This document shows positions 17,550 through 25,908 of a DNA stretch of 64,000 bases, in pieces. A program made the position numbers and the translations under genes. The first letter of the stretch is position 1; every line of letters starts with the position of its first letter. Source of the DNA: Arthrobacter sp. StoSoilB19 (lineage in GTDB: Bacteria > Actinomycetota > Actinomycetes > Actinomycetales > Micrococcaceae). The notes beneath the pieces were generated by a model, which saw nothing but the letters and a program-made list of their open reading frames with translations, made no database searches and was not told where the DNA came from. The DNA lies in assembly GCF_019977275.1 (NCBI RefSeq), contig NZ_AP024650.1:62001-126000 (forward strand). Direction: 5' to 3'.

Positions 17550-17593
17550 TTGACGTAACCGGCATCACCTCCTATATTGTATGAATCGATTCA
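17550..17593 (+). promoter_or_regulatory. Sigma-70-like promoter with LacI-type operator
   Basis: A -35 TTGACG (17550-17555) and a -10 TATATT (17573-17578) are separated by 17 bases. Immediately downstream is a perfect palindrome, TGAATCGATTCA (17582-17593), with the central CG of LacI-family operators. It covers the expected start point, so bound repressor would block transcription of the MHS transporter gene that starts at 17708. No lacI-type gene is adjacent. Confidence 0.7.
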
Positions 17594-17707
17594 AAGAACT
17601 GCCGCTCCAGTCCATGACGGACTGCGGCGGCGCAGACACCACCACGAACATCGGCTGAATTCCAGCGGTTCCGGTTCCTTGCCAATGAAGACGAAGGACA
17701 TAAGCAC

Positions 17708-19084
17708 ATGAGCACCACCCCAACCCGCGTGGCCCTCCCCAGCCAGGGTGCCGGCACCGGTTCGCGGGACCCCAGGAAAGCGGCGATGAGCGGCTGGATT
17801 GGAAGCGCCCTGGAGTACTACGACTTCGCGCTGTACTCGCTGGCCGCGACCCTGATCTTCCCCACCATCTTCTTTCCCTCGGAAAACCCCACAGTCGGCA
17901 TTATCGCCTCCCTGGCAACGTATGCCGTGGGCTATGTCTCCCGTCCGGTAGGCGCGGTTGTCCTGGGGGCGTACGGTGACCGGCACGGCCGCAAGAAGGT
18001 GCTCGTCTTCGCGATGCTGCTCATGGGCTTTGCCACCTTCGCCGTCGGGCTCCTGCCCACCTATGGGCAGGTGGGCCTCCTGGCGCCCGCCCTCCTGGTG
18101 CTCCTTCGCCTGATCCAGGGCTTTGCGGTGGCCGGCGAGCTCGGCGGCGCCAGCGCGATGATCGTTGAACACTCTCCTGATGCACGGCGCGGATTCTTTG
18201 CCAGCTTCAGCCTCCAGGGCACCCAGGTGGGCTCGATCCTGGCCACCGCCGTCCTGCTCCCGCTCGCGGCAGTCCTCCCCGCCGACCAGTTCGGCACCTG
18301 GGGCTGGCGCATCCCCTTCCTGCTCAGCGCCGTCGTGATCCTGGCCGGCTACTTCATCCGCCGCCGGGTCCAGGAACCGCCCGCCTACGCAGCACAGTCC
18401 GGCAAGCCCGAAACCAAGCGCTTCCCGCTCGTCGAACTCCTGCGAACGCGGCCGGGCGTCCTGGTCCGCTGCATAGCGATGACCTTCACCAACGTGATCG
18501 GCATGGCCACCCTGATCTTCGGCGTCTCCTTTGCCACCCAAAAGGGCTACGGCAACGGCTTCTCCAGCAGTGAGTTCCTGTGGGTGACACTCGTGGCCAA
18601 CATTGCCGCCGTCATGACCATCCCGCTGTTCGGCGCGCTGTCCGACAGGATTGGCCGGCGGACGCTCATGGCTGCCGGCGGGGTGGCGGGCGGCCTCCTG
18701 GTGAGCGGATACCTGTGGGCCATTGAACAGGGGAGCCTGCCGCTGGTCTTCGTCTGCGTTGTGATCGTGCAGGGCATCTTCTTCCAGATGTGGAATGCCA
18801 CCTTCGCCACGTTCTTCCAGGAGCAGTTCCCCATGCGGATCCGCGTGACCGGGTTCGCCGTTTCGCAGAACATCGGGCTCATGATTGCATCGTTCTTCCC
18901 CAGCATCTTCACGGCGATTGCCCCTCCGGGCTCCACCAACGTTCCGTTCACCATCGGACTGGCCACGCTGGGCATCTGCCTCATCTCCGCAGTGGCCACC
19001 CTGATGTCCCCGGACACCAAGGGCAAGTCACTCGAGGACCTCGAGGTGCAGAAGGTGGCACCTGCCGGTACCGCCGGCAAGTAG
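17708..19084 (+). CDS. MFS transporter, metabolite:H+ symporter (MHS) family
   Basis: A 458-residue, 12-segment MFS permease. The opening GWIGSALEYYDFALYSLAAT and the loop GDRHGRKKVLVFAMLLMG are hallmarks of MHS-family proton symporters (ShiA/ProP/KgtP type). Another is LVLLRLIQGFAVAGELGGAS. Such proteins take up organic acids, betaines or shikimate. The gene stands alone behind its own promoter and operator, with a leader of about 110 bases. The substrate is not predictable. Confidence 0.9.
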   Translation: MSTTPTRVALPSQGAGTGSRDPRKAAMSGWIGSALEYYDFALYSLAATLIFPTIFFPSENPTVGIIASLATYAVGYVSRPVGAVVLGAYGDRHGRKKVLVFAMLLMGFATFAVGLLPTYGQVGLLAPALLVLLRLIQGFAVAGELGGASAMIVEHSPDARRGFFASFSLQGTQVGSILATAVLLPLAAVLPADQFGTWGWRIPFLLSAVVILAGYFIRRRVQEPPAYAAQSGKPETKRFPLVELLRTRPGVLVRCIAMTFTNVIGMATLIFGVSFATQKGYGNGFSSSEFLWVTLVANIAAVMTIPLFGALSDRIGRRTLMAAGGVAGGLLVSGYLWAIEQGSLPLVFVCVVIVQGIFFQMWNATFATFFQEQFPMRIRVTGFAVSQNIGLMIASFFPSIFTAIAPPGSTNVPFTIGLATLGICLISAVATLMSPDTKGKSLEDLEVQKVAPAGTAGK

Positions 19085-19180
19085 TCCAGCCGCAGTGCGT
19101 CCGGCCCGGGGTGCGCCACCGGGACAGGGGAGGGGGGCGGTGGATGCTGCCCCCTCCCTGGTATTTCCGTGACTCGGGAC

Positions 19181-19204
19181 TACTTGTATAGATGTATACA
19201 AGTA
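19181..19204. promoter_or_regulatory. GntR operator palindrome
   Basis: TACTTGTATA (19181-19190) and TATACAAGTA (19195-19204) form perfect 10-bp arms around a 4-base centre. It lies 21 bases before the start of the GntR-type gene. Short AT-rich palindromes with a TGTATACA-like core are usual operators for FadR-type GntR regulators, so autoregulation of the regulator and the coupled MFS gene is likely. Confidence 0.75.
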
Positions 19205-19225
19205 TGATGGCCGGGGAGGTACACC

Positions 19226-19891
19226 ATGGCCGAATCACCTGCCCGGAACACCGGGGCACACGTTGTCTACGCCGAGCTGAAACGGCGGATCCTGAGCCTT
19301 GAGCTCAAGCCGGGGGAGCGCATCTACGAGCCGGCAATGGCCTCGGCCCTGCAGGTGAGCCGCACACCGCTCCGGGAGGCCATCCGGCGGCTCATTTCGG
19401 AGAGCCTGCTGGAACAGCAGCCCACCGGAGGCGTGCTGGTGCCCACGCTGGACGAGGCAGCCATTTCGGAACTCTACGAGGTCCGCGCAGCCATGGAGTC
19501 CCTCATGGCGCGCAATGCCTGCATGAAGGCAACGCCGGCTGACATCGAGGCCCTCGAAGGCATTCTTGAACGCAACGCGGCCATGGTTGCGTTCGCCGAT
19601 GACGCGATGCAGCAGGGCATGGCACTGCACGCAAAGATCGCGGGCATTGCCGGGAACTCCTGGGCCCGCCGCTTCCACAACCAGATTTCAAGCCACATGG
19701 AACGGTACCGGCACTTCACCAACAGCACCCAGGAACGGCGCGACCAGGCCCTGGCCCAGCACCGCACCCTGGTGGCTGCCCTGGCCGGCGGCGACCCGGA
19801 GAAGGCAGCCAAGGTGGCGTTCGACCATGTCATGGGCGCCCGCGACGCCGCCGTCCAGGCCATGTCCGGCACCAGCGTCCCCGGCTCATGA
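19226..19891 (+). CDS. GntR-family regulator (FCD domain)
   Basis: A 221-residue FadR-subfamily GntR regulator. The winged helix spans about residues 10-75 (YAELKRRILSLELKPGERI, VSRTPLREAIRRLISESLL), and the FCD all-helical effector domain follows (ELYEVRAAMESLMARNA, QHRTLVAALAGGDPEKAAKV). GGGGAGGT precedes ATG 19226. FCD proteins bind small carboxylates through a metal site. The gene overlaps the following MFS gene by ATGA, and a palindromic operator lies just upstream, so it probably controls both. Confidence 0.9.
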   Translation: MAESPARNTGAHVVYAELKRRILSLELKPGERIYEPAMASALQVSRTPLREAIRRLISESLLEQQPTGGVLVPTLDEAAISELYEVRAAMESLMARNACMKATPADIEALEGILERNAAMVAFADDAMQQGMALHAKIAGIAGNSWARRFHNQISSHMERYRHFTNSTQERRDQALAQHRTLVAALAGGDPEKAAKVAFDHVMGARDAAVQAMSGTSVPGS

Positions 19892-21060
19892 TCGGCGAGC
19901 TGGGCCGCCGCTCGGCCTCTGCCCTCCTGGTCCACTCGGCGCTGATCCAGGCCGTCACCTTCCTGGTCCGGCCGGCGGCCACCTACCGCGCATTGGAGCT
20001 GGACGTTCCGGACTTCGCCCTGGGCCTGCTGGCTGCCAGTTATGCGGTGTTTCCGCTGCTGCTTGCCGTCCCCACGGGCACCCTGGTGGACCGCCTGGGT
20101 GAGCGGCGGCTCATGGCGATCGGGGCCGCCGTCGTCCTTTCCTGCTCTGCCTTCCTGCTGCTGTGGGGCTCGTCGATCGTGGCGCTGGTGGCGGGAACCG
20201 CGCTGCTTGGTGCCGGTCAACTGGCCTGCGTGGTGGGGCAGCAGGCCGTGGTGGCCAATAATGCTGCCTCGTCCCGGATGGACTCCGCGTTCGGCTACCT
20301 GACGTTCGCCGCCTCCCTGGGGCAGGCCCTCGGACCGCTGGCGATTGCGCTGGTGGGCGGCGCCTCGGTCCGGCCCGACACCCAGGCGATCTTCCTGCTC
20401 TCGGTGGTCATGAGCCTGGTGCTGTTCGCTGCCACGTTCGCCGTATCGACGCACGTCAGCGGCGGCAGGAAGAAGGGAGCGTCCGCTGGCAGCAGCGCCA
20501 GTGGCGTCTCACTGCTGAGGGCTCCCGGGGTGGCCCGGGCGCTGGCCACCAGCGCCACCGTCCTCGCCGTGGTGGACCTGACCGTGGTTTACCTGCCCGC
20601 GCTCGGCGCCGACCGCGGACTCACTGTGGCAACAGTGGGTGCCATGCTGACGGTACGCGCCGTGTTCTCCATGGTTTCCCGCCTCATGCTGGGCCGGGTG
20701 TCCCGGCGGATCGGCCGCATGAGGTTGCTGGTGGTGAGCCTGGCCCTGTCCACGTTTGCGCTGGCTGCGCTGGCAATCCCCATGCCCCTGTGGCTGCTGT
20801 TTGCCGTCATGGCATTGCTCGGGCTGGGGCTCGGCATCGGCCAGCCGCTGACCATGTCCTGGCTGTCGGCCCAGGCGCCGGCCGGGCAGCGGGGCAGGGC
20901 GCTGGCGCTGAGGCTCGCCGGCAACCGGGTGGGGCAGGTGGTCCTTCCGAGCGCCATCGGCGGCGTGGCGGCCGGGCTGGGGGCGGGTGGAGTCTTCCTT
21001 GCCTCGGCGGTTGTGGTGGGCGGGACGCTCCTGCTGCTCCGGGGCGTGCAGCTCGACTGA
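19888..21060 (+). CDS. MFS transporter
   Basis: A 390-residue MFS protein with 12 hydrophobic segments. The A-loop reads GTLVDRLGERRLMAIGA and the second half carries GRVSRRIGRMRLLVVSL. It overlaps the GntR regulator by 4 bases, so it is translationally coupled and presumably induced by the regulator's ligand. The layout resembles both importers and exporters of the DHA1-like MFS groups; no substrate can be named. Confidence 0.86.
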   Translation: MIGELGRRSASALLVHSALIQAVTFLVRPAATYRALELDVPDFALGLLAASYAVFPLLLAVPTGTLVDRLGERRLMAIGAAVVLSCSAFLLLWGSSIVALVAGTALLGAGQLACVVGQQAVVANNAASSRMDSAFGYLTFAASLGQALGPLAIALVGGASVRPDTQAIFLLSVVMSLVLFAATFAVSTHVSGGRKKGASAGSSASGVSLLRAPGVARALATSATVLAVVDLTVVYLPALGADRGLTVATVGAMLTVRAVFSMVSRLMLGRVSRRIGRMRLLVVSLALSTFALAALAIPMPLWLLFAVMALLGLGLGIGQPLTMSWLSAQAPAGQRGRALALRLAGNRVGQVVLPSAIGGVAAGLGAGGVFLASAVVVGGTLLLLRGVQLD

Positions 21061-21217
21061 CTGCGGATGCCCTCGCATCACGCCGGGCATGCTTTGGAGG
21101 AATGGACGACGGCGGGACCCCGCGTTTCCGGGGCCACGGCCACCTCAGGTGGCCCGAAAGCGCGCCGTGCGTGACGCCGTCGTGTGCTTTCCCTGCCGGC
21201 CGTTTCCCCGGGTGCCG

Positions 21218-22018
21218 TCAGTAGACGGAGCCCTCAAGCAGTTCCGCCAACCTGGCTGCCGCCCGCTTCAGCTCCGGAACGCCCACCTTCAGCGTGTCCT
21301 CGGAGGCGGCCTCCACGGGGCTGGTCAGCGAAATTGATTCCGTTGGCTGTCCTGACCTCCTGGGCAGGGCTACAGCCACCGACAACACTCCTGAAGCGCG
21401 CTCGTCGGCTGAATACGCGTAGTCGGCATCCGCCGCGGGCAGCCGCGACTGCAGCTCCCCGAGCGTGAAGGCCTTGCCTTCATGGCCTGCTCCGATGGCG
21501 GCCTCCACGGCCTCCTGCAGTTCCTCCACGGAGGCCGTTGCCAGCAGGATCTTTCCGGCCGCACCGGATGTCAGGGGCAGCCGCTTGCCCAGCGGGAGGT
21601 CATAGCGAAGCGGGGCCTCTCCATCCACCCGGGCCACCAGGATCCGTTCATAACCCAGGCGCGTGTAGAGGGAGGCGGTGAGGCCGGTCTGCGTCGCCAG
21701 CTGCTGGAGGACGGGCCGGGAAGAGACCACCAGGGGGTCGTTCTCCAGGTAGCTCCTGGCGGCCGGGAGGACGGCAGGGCCGATCCGGTAGGACTTGTCC
21801 GTCTGGCTCACCATCCCGAAATCCTGCAGGACCCGAAGGATCCTCAGTGTGGTGGGCAGGCTCATGCCGCAGTTCCGCGCAAGATCGCTGAGCCGCTGCG
21901 GGCGTTCCGCCCGCTGCAGTTCCGCGAAGACCTCCAAGGCCCGGGAAAGGGAGCGCATGTTCGAGGACTTGGGGCTGTCCTCCGTCGGGCTGCCTGAAGT
22001 GGAAGTCATCGCCATCAT
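21218..22018 (-). CDS. IclR-family transcriptional regulator
   Basis: A 266-residue IclR regulator. The winged helix occupies about residues 24-85 (SLSRALEVFAELQRAERPQR, SLPTTLRILRVLQDFGMV). The effector domain has RLGYERILVARVDGEAPLRY and LTSGAAGKILLAT. It starts at ATG 22018, with further ATG codons at 22015 and 22009, and no strong ribosome site. It is divergent from the tctBAC operon. Two similar TTTCATTCT-type boxes flank the shared intergenic region, so it probably regulates itself and that operon in response to an organic acid. Confidence 0.9.
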   Translation of the reverse strand: MMAMTSTSGSPTEDSPKSSNMRSLSRALEVFAELQRAERPQRLSDLARNCGMSLPTTLRILRVLQDFGMVSQTDKSYRIGPAVLPAARSYLENDPLVVSSRPVLQQLATQTGLTASLYTRLGYERILVARVDGEAPLRYDLPLGKRLPLTSGAAGKILLATASVEELQEAVEAAIGAGHEGKAFTLGELQSRLPAADADYAYSADERASGVLSVAVALPRRSGQPTESISLTSPVEAASEDTLKVGVPELKRAAARLAELLEGSVY

Positions 22019-22107
22019 TTCATTCTATGTAAGTTTCTTGCGCTTGACAGCCGATGTGTCTGCTGTCACTATTTCTCAGTACGCAATATAGTTTCATTCT
22101 GTGAAAC
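22018..22107. promoter_or_regulatory. tctBAC promoter and IclR boxes
   Basis: A plus-strand promoter is visible: TTGACA (22044-22049) and CACTAT (22067-22072) with a 17-base spacer. Downstream lies the palindrome GTTTCATTCTGTGAAAC (22091-22107), with 6-bp arms and a 5-base centre, a form known for IclR regulators. A related box, TTTCATTCTATGTAA (22018-22032), overlaps the start of the divergent iclR-type gene. The pair suggests autoregulation plus operon control. Confidence 0.7.
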
Positions 22108-22135
22108 GCAATGACGCGCAGTGAAAAGGAAATCC

Positions 22136-22639
22136 ATGACAACGGAGTCAGTCACGACGAAACCCGGAAGTCCCGTACGGGTGGCCCGCAGCGTGCTGGT
22201 AGGAATCGGTGCGTTCGCCGCCGTCGGCGTCTATGTCCTGGCCAGCTCGATCGGCCTGGGACTCTGGACCTCCCTGGGCCCGGGCCCGGGCCTGTTCCCC
22301 TTCGCCATGGGCGCAGTCCTCGCCGCCATGGCCGTCCTCTGGCTGTTCCAGGAACTCCGCAACCCCAGCGAAACCGCAGCCGGCGTTGACCGGGGCCTGG
22401 TGATCGCCGTCGTTGCCAGCCTGGTAATCCTTGCGGCCGTCATGGACCTGCTTGGCTTCCAGCTGAGCATGTTCCTGTTCCTGCTGTACCACCTGAAACT
22501 TCGCGGGCGCAGGACCTGGAAGTCCTCGCTGATCATCGCGGTGGCCGGAAGCTTCGGAGCGTTCTATGCCTTCAACTACGGCCTGAACGTCGCGCTGCCG
22601 GTGTCCGCCCTTCCCTTCCTTAACGCGATCGGACTCTAG
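22136..22639 (+). CDS. tctB: Tripartite tricarboxylate transporter TctB-family protein
   Basis: A 167-residue protein with four hydrophobic segments, the normal size for the small membrane subunit of tripartite tricarboxylate transporters. Visible marks are SIGLGLWTSLGPGPGLFPF and MDLLGFQLSMFLFLLYHLKL. I chose ATG 22136 because AAAAGGA precedes it; a GTG at 22121 is in frame. It works with TctA (next gene) and the binding protein TctC. Confidence 0.88.
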   Translation: MTTESVTTKPGSPVRVARSVLVGIGAFAAVGVYVLASSIGLGLWTSLGPGPGLFPFAMGAVLAAMAVLWLFQELRNPSETAAGVDRGLVIAVVASLVILAAVMDLLGFQLSMFLFLLYHLKLRGRRTWKSSLIIAVAGSFGAFYAFNYGLNVALPVSALPFLNAIGL

Positions 22640-22641
22640 AC

Positions 22642-24144
22642 GTGGATACCCTCAACGAACTGGTCAACGGCTTCGCGGCCGCCATGACCTGGCAGAACCT
22701 GCTGTTCGCCTTCCTCGGCTGCCTCCTGGGCACCATCATCGGCGTGCTGCCCGGCATCGGGCCCGTGGCAGGCGTCGCCCTGCTGATCCCGCTCACGCTG
22801 AACATGGACGCCACCGGGGCGATCATCATGCTGTGTGCCATCTTCTACGGCACCGCCTACGGGGGAACCATCACCAGCGTGCTGCTCAACACCCCCGGCG
22901 AAGCAGCATCAGCCATCACCACCATCGACGGCTACGCCATGACCAAGATGGGCAAGGCCGGCGCCGCGCTGACCATCGCCGCCGTCGGATCCTTCGTTGG
23001 CGGAACCATCGCCACCCTCGGCCTGGTGGCGGCAGCCAAGCCGCTGGGAGAACTGGGCCTGCTGGTCGGGCCGCCGGAATTCTTCGCCCTGATGGTGGTG
23101 GGCATCTCGCTCCTGGTGGCCCTGGCCGGGAAATCCATGGTCAAGGCCGTCATCTCCGGCGCCCTGGGCCTGCTGATCTCCATGGTGGGCATCGACCCCG
23201 TGGCCGGTGCTCCACGCTTCACCTTCGGCATGGACCGGCTCCTGGACGGCGTCAGCTTCGTGGCCGTCATCGTCGGAGTCTTCGGCCTCTCGGAACTCCT
23301 GTCCTACCGCAAGGGCGACCAGCCCGCGGCGGTGCACGCCCCCAACCTGCGCTCGCTGCTGCCCACCGCCACGGAGTGGCGGCGCAGCGCCCCGGCGATG
23401 GCCCGCGGCACCGGCATCGGCTTCGGCCTGGGGCTCATCCCCGGCATGACCGGGTCGGTGTCCTCGCTGCTGTCCTACGGGGCGGAAAAGAAGTTCTCCC
23501 GGCACCGCCACGAACTGGGCAGGGGTGCCATCGAAGGCGTGGCCGGACCCGAAACGGCCAACAATGCCCACGCCAACGCGGCCCTGATTCCGCTGTTCAC
23601 GCTCGGCATCCCGGCCTCGCCCACCATCGCCGTGCTGATGGGCGCCTTCCTGCAGCAGGGCCTCACACCGGGACCCACCCTCTTCACCGAGAACTCCGAG
23701 ATCGCCTGGGCCATCATCGCCAGCCTCTTCATCGGCAACCTGATCCTGCTCCTGCTCAACGTCCCGCTCGTGGGGCTCTGGACCTCCATCCTCCGTGTCC
23801 CGTCAACAATCCTGACGGCCCTGATCCTGCTCTTCATGGTCATCGGCGCCTACACCATCAACTTCAGCGTCTTCGATGTCTTCGTGATGATCGGCTTCGG
23901 GCTCCTGGGCCTCGCCCTCCGCCACCTGGACATCCCGCTGGCGCCCATGGTGCTGACCCTGGTCCTTGGTCCCCTGATGGAGCGGTCCCTCCGTGAGTCG
24001 CTGGAGATCTCCCAGGGCGACTTCGGCATCTTCACCAGCCGTCCCATTTCCGCGGTCCTGATCGGCATCGGCCTGCTGATTGTCATCAGCCCGCTGCTCA
24101 AGCTCCGCAAGCCCAAGGCTCTTACCGAAGACCCCGAAACCTAA
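22642..24144 (+). CDS. tctA: Tripartite tricarboxylate transporter TctA-family permease
   Basis: A 500-residue permease with about 11-12 hydrophobic segments. It carries the TctA glycine-rich signatures GVLPGIGPVAGVALLIPLT, YGGTITSVLLNTPGEAAS and FGLGLIPGMTGSVSSLLSYG, and the loop GPETANNAHANAALIPLFTL. It starts at GTG 22642, two bases after the tctB stop. It forms the transport channel of a binding-protein-dependent secondary uptake system for di- or tricarboxylates or related acids. Confidence 0.94.
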   Translation: MDTLNELVNGFAAAMTWQNLLFAFLGCLLGTIIGVLPGIGPVAGVALLIPLTLNMDATGAIIMLCAIFYGTAYGGTITSVLLNTPGEAASAITTIDGYAMTKMGKAGAALTIAAVGSFVGGTIATLGLVAAAKPLGELGLLVGPPEFFALMVVGISLLVALAGKSMVKAVISGALGLLISMVGIDPVAGAPRFTFGMDRLLDGVSFVAVIVGVFGLSELLSYRKGDQPAAVHAPNLRSLLPTATEWRRSAPAMARGTGIGFGLGLIPGMTGSVSSLLSYGAEKKFSRHRHELGRGAIEGVAGPETANNAHANAALIPLFTLGIPASPTIAVLMGAFLQQGLTPGPTLFTENSEIAWAIIASLFIGNLILLLLNVPLVGLWTSILRVPSTILTALILLFMVIGAYTINFSVFDVFVMIGFGLLGLALRHLDIPLAPMVLTLVLGPLMERSLRESLEISQGDFGIFTSRPISAVLIGIGLLIVISPLLKLRKPKALTEDPET

Positions 24145-24150
24145 ACCCCA

Positions 24151-24188
24151 CCCGCACACCTGAACCCGCACACCTGAACCCGCACCCC
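24151..24188. repeat. 14-bp tandem repeat in the tctA-tctC gap
   Basis: The unit CCCGCACACCTGAA occurs at 24151-24164 and 24165-24178 and is followed by a partial third copy. It fills most of the 61-base gap before the tctC ribosome site. It looks like slippage-generated sequence without an evident role. Confidence 0.6.
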
Positions 24189-24205
24189 TTCAAAGGAGAA
24201 GACCT

Positions 24206-25213
24206 ATGAAAACCCGCCTCCGCCTCACCGCCGCCCTTGCCGCGGCCTCCCTGATCGGCCTCACCGGCTGCGGCGCCAATGCCGGCGCCACCAACAACAA
24301 TGCCGCCAGCGACTTCCCGAAAAAGGGCAAGTCCATCGACCTCGTGGTCGCGTTCGGTTCCGGCGGTGCCGTGGACACAGCCGCGCGGCTCATCCAGCCC
24401 GTTCTCGAGAAGGAACTCGGAACCAACGTCGAGGTCATCAACAAGCCCGGCGCCGGCGGCCAGATCGGCTACACCCAGCTCACCAGCGCCAAGCCGGACG
24501 GCTACACCATCGGCGCCACCGGCTCGCCGTCCGTGGTCGTCTCGCCCCTGGACCCGTCCCGCGGCGCCAAGTACACCCGGGACAGCTTCCAGCCCCTGGG
24601 CCGCCAGGTCATCGATCCCACGGTCATCGCCGTCCAGCCGGACAGCCCGTACCAGACGCTGAAGGACCTCCTGGAAGCGGTCAAGGCCAAGCCCAAGTCC
24701 ATGACCGCCAGCACCACCGGGCTTCAGACCGGCGAGCACTTTGCCCTGGCCCAGATCCAGCAGGCCACGGGTTCCGAGTTCGCCCCGGTCCACTTCTCCG
24801 AAGGCGCGTCGCAGGCAACCACCGCGTTCCTCGGAAAGCACGTGGACGTGCTGGTGGCGAACGTCAGCGACGTGAACGACCTCACCAAGCAGGGCAAAGC
24901 GCGGGTGCTGGGCGTCATGTCCGCGGAACGCGCACCCTCCCTGCCGGAGATCCCCACCTTCAAGGAATCCGGCTATGACCTGACGGCGGGAACCGCCCGC
25001 GGCTACTCCGCCCCGGCCGGCCTGCCCGCTGATGTGGCCAAGAAGCTCGAGGCCGCCATCCAGAAGGCCATCGAGGACCCCACCGTGGTGCAGAAGATGA
25101 AGGACCTGGGCCTGCAGACCAGCTACCTCAACGGCGCCGACTACAAGACGTTCTGGGCCGGCCAGGAAGAGGACTTCAAGGAAGTCCTCCCGCTGGTCCA
25201 GAAAAAAGACTGA
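24206..25213 (+). CDS. tctC: Tripartite tricarboxylate transporter substrate-binding lipoprotein (TctC/Bug family)
   Basis: A 335-residue Bug-family binding protein with a lipoprotein signal (lipobox LTGC near residue 20). Family marks are IDLVVAFGSGGAVDTAARLI, EVINKPGAGGQIGYTQL and DGYTIGATG. Bug proteins capture carboxylate-containing ligands between two lobes. AAAGGAG precedes ATG 24206. It completes the TctABC system; the operon order here is B-A-C. Confidence 0.93.
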   Translation: MKTRLRLTAALAAASLIGLTGCGANAGATNNNAASDFPKKGKSIDLVVAFGSGGAVDTAARLIQPVLEKELGTNVEVINKPGAGGQIGYTQLTSAKPDGYTIGATGSPSVVVSPLDPSRGAKYTRDSFQPLGRQVIDPTVIAVQPDSPYQTLKDLLEAVKAKPKSMTASTTGLQTGEHFALAQIQQATGSEFAPVHFSEGASQATTAFLGKHVDVLVANVSDVNDLTKQGKARVLGVMSAERAPSLPEIPTFKESGYDLTAGTARGYSAPAGLPADVAKKLEAAIQKAIEDPTVVQKMKDLGLQTSYLNGADYKTFWAGQEEDFKEVLPLVQKKD

Positions 25214-25243
25214 CCCCCACTGCCCGGAACGGAAAGACCCATC

Positions 25244-25873
25244 ATGACAACTCCTGCCATTGACGCCATCGGCGCTGATTTCGCACGTCCCAGCAGCGAC
25301 ATCGTGGAAAGGCTCGGCAAGCTTCCCGCGGCCAATATCGGCGACGCCATGGACCGGCTTGGGGTGGCGGACTCCGCCATCCAGGCGGTCTGGCCGGGCG
25401 CAAAGCTCGCCGGCCCGGCGTTTACGGTGTGGACCCGCCCCGGAGACAACAAGGGCATCCACGCCGCCCTGCAGCTGGCCCGTCCCGGAGACGTCATTGT
25501 GGTGGCAGGGGGCGGCGATGAATCCCGCGCCCTGCTGGGCGAACTGATCGGGGAGCGCGCCATCAACCTTGGTGTCGCGGGATTCGCGCTGGACGGAGCA
25601 GCCCGCGACGCCGGGGCGCTGGCAGAGATTGGCATGCCCGTCTTTGCGAGGGCTACTTCGCCGGCGGGCCCCTACAAGGACGGTCCCTTCCGGCTGGGAA
25701 CCGCCCTCGCGTTCGGCGGCGTCCCCGTCCTGCCCGGCGACGTCATCGTCGGCGACTCGGACGGCGTGGTGGTCATCCCCCGGGAACAGGCTGCCGCCGT
25801 CGCCGATGCCGCCGAAGCGGTCTTCGCGGACGAAACCAGCCGCCGCCAGGCCATCGTCGCCGCCCGCAACTGA
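25244..25873 (+). CDS. RraA/HMG-aldolase-family protein
   Basis: A 209-residue member of the RraA-like family, which includes 4-hydroxy-4-methyl-2-oxoglutarate aldolase and oxaloacetate decarboxylase as well as RNase E inhibitors. Visible motifs are ANIGDAMDRLG near the N-terminus, PGDVIVVAGGGDESRALLGE, and a substrate/metal segment FALDGAARDAGALAEIGMPV. Context beside carboxylate transporters favours an aldolase or decarboxylase acting on a branched oxo acid. The exact reaction is inference. Confidence 0.85.
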   Translation: MTTPAIDAIGADFARPSSDIVERLGKLPAANIGDAMDRLGVADSAIQAVWPGAKLAGPAFTVWTRPGDNKGIHAALQLARPGDVIVVAGGGDESRALLGELIGERAINLGVAGFALDGAARDAGALAEIGMPVFARATSPAGPYKDGPFRLGTALAFGGVPVLPGDVIVGDSDGVVVIPREQAAAVADAAEAVFADETSRRQAIVAARN

Positions 25874-25908
25874 ACCTTCACCAAAGCCAAGAAAGAACAG
25901 AGCAAACC

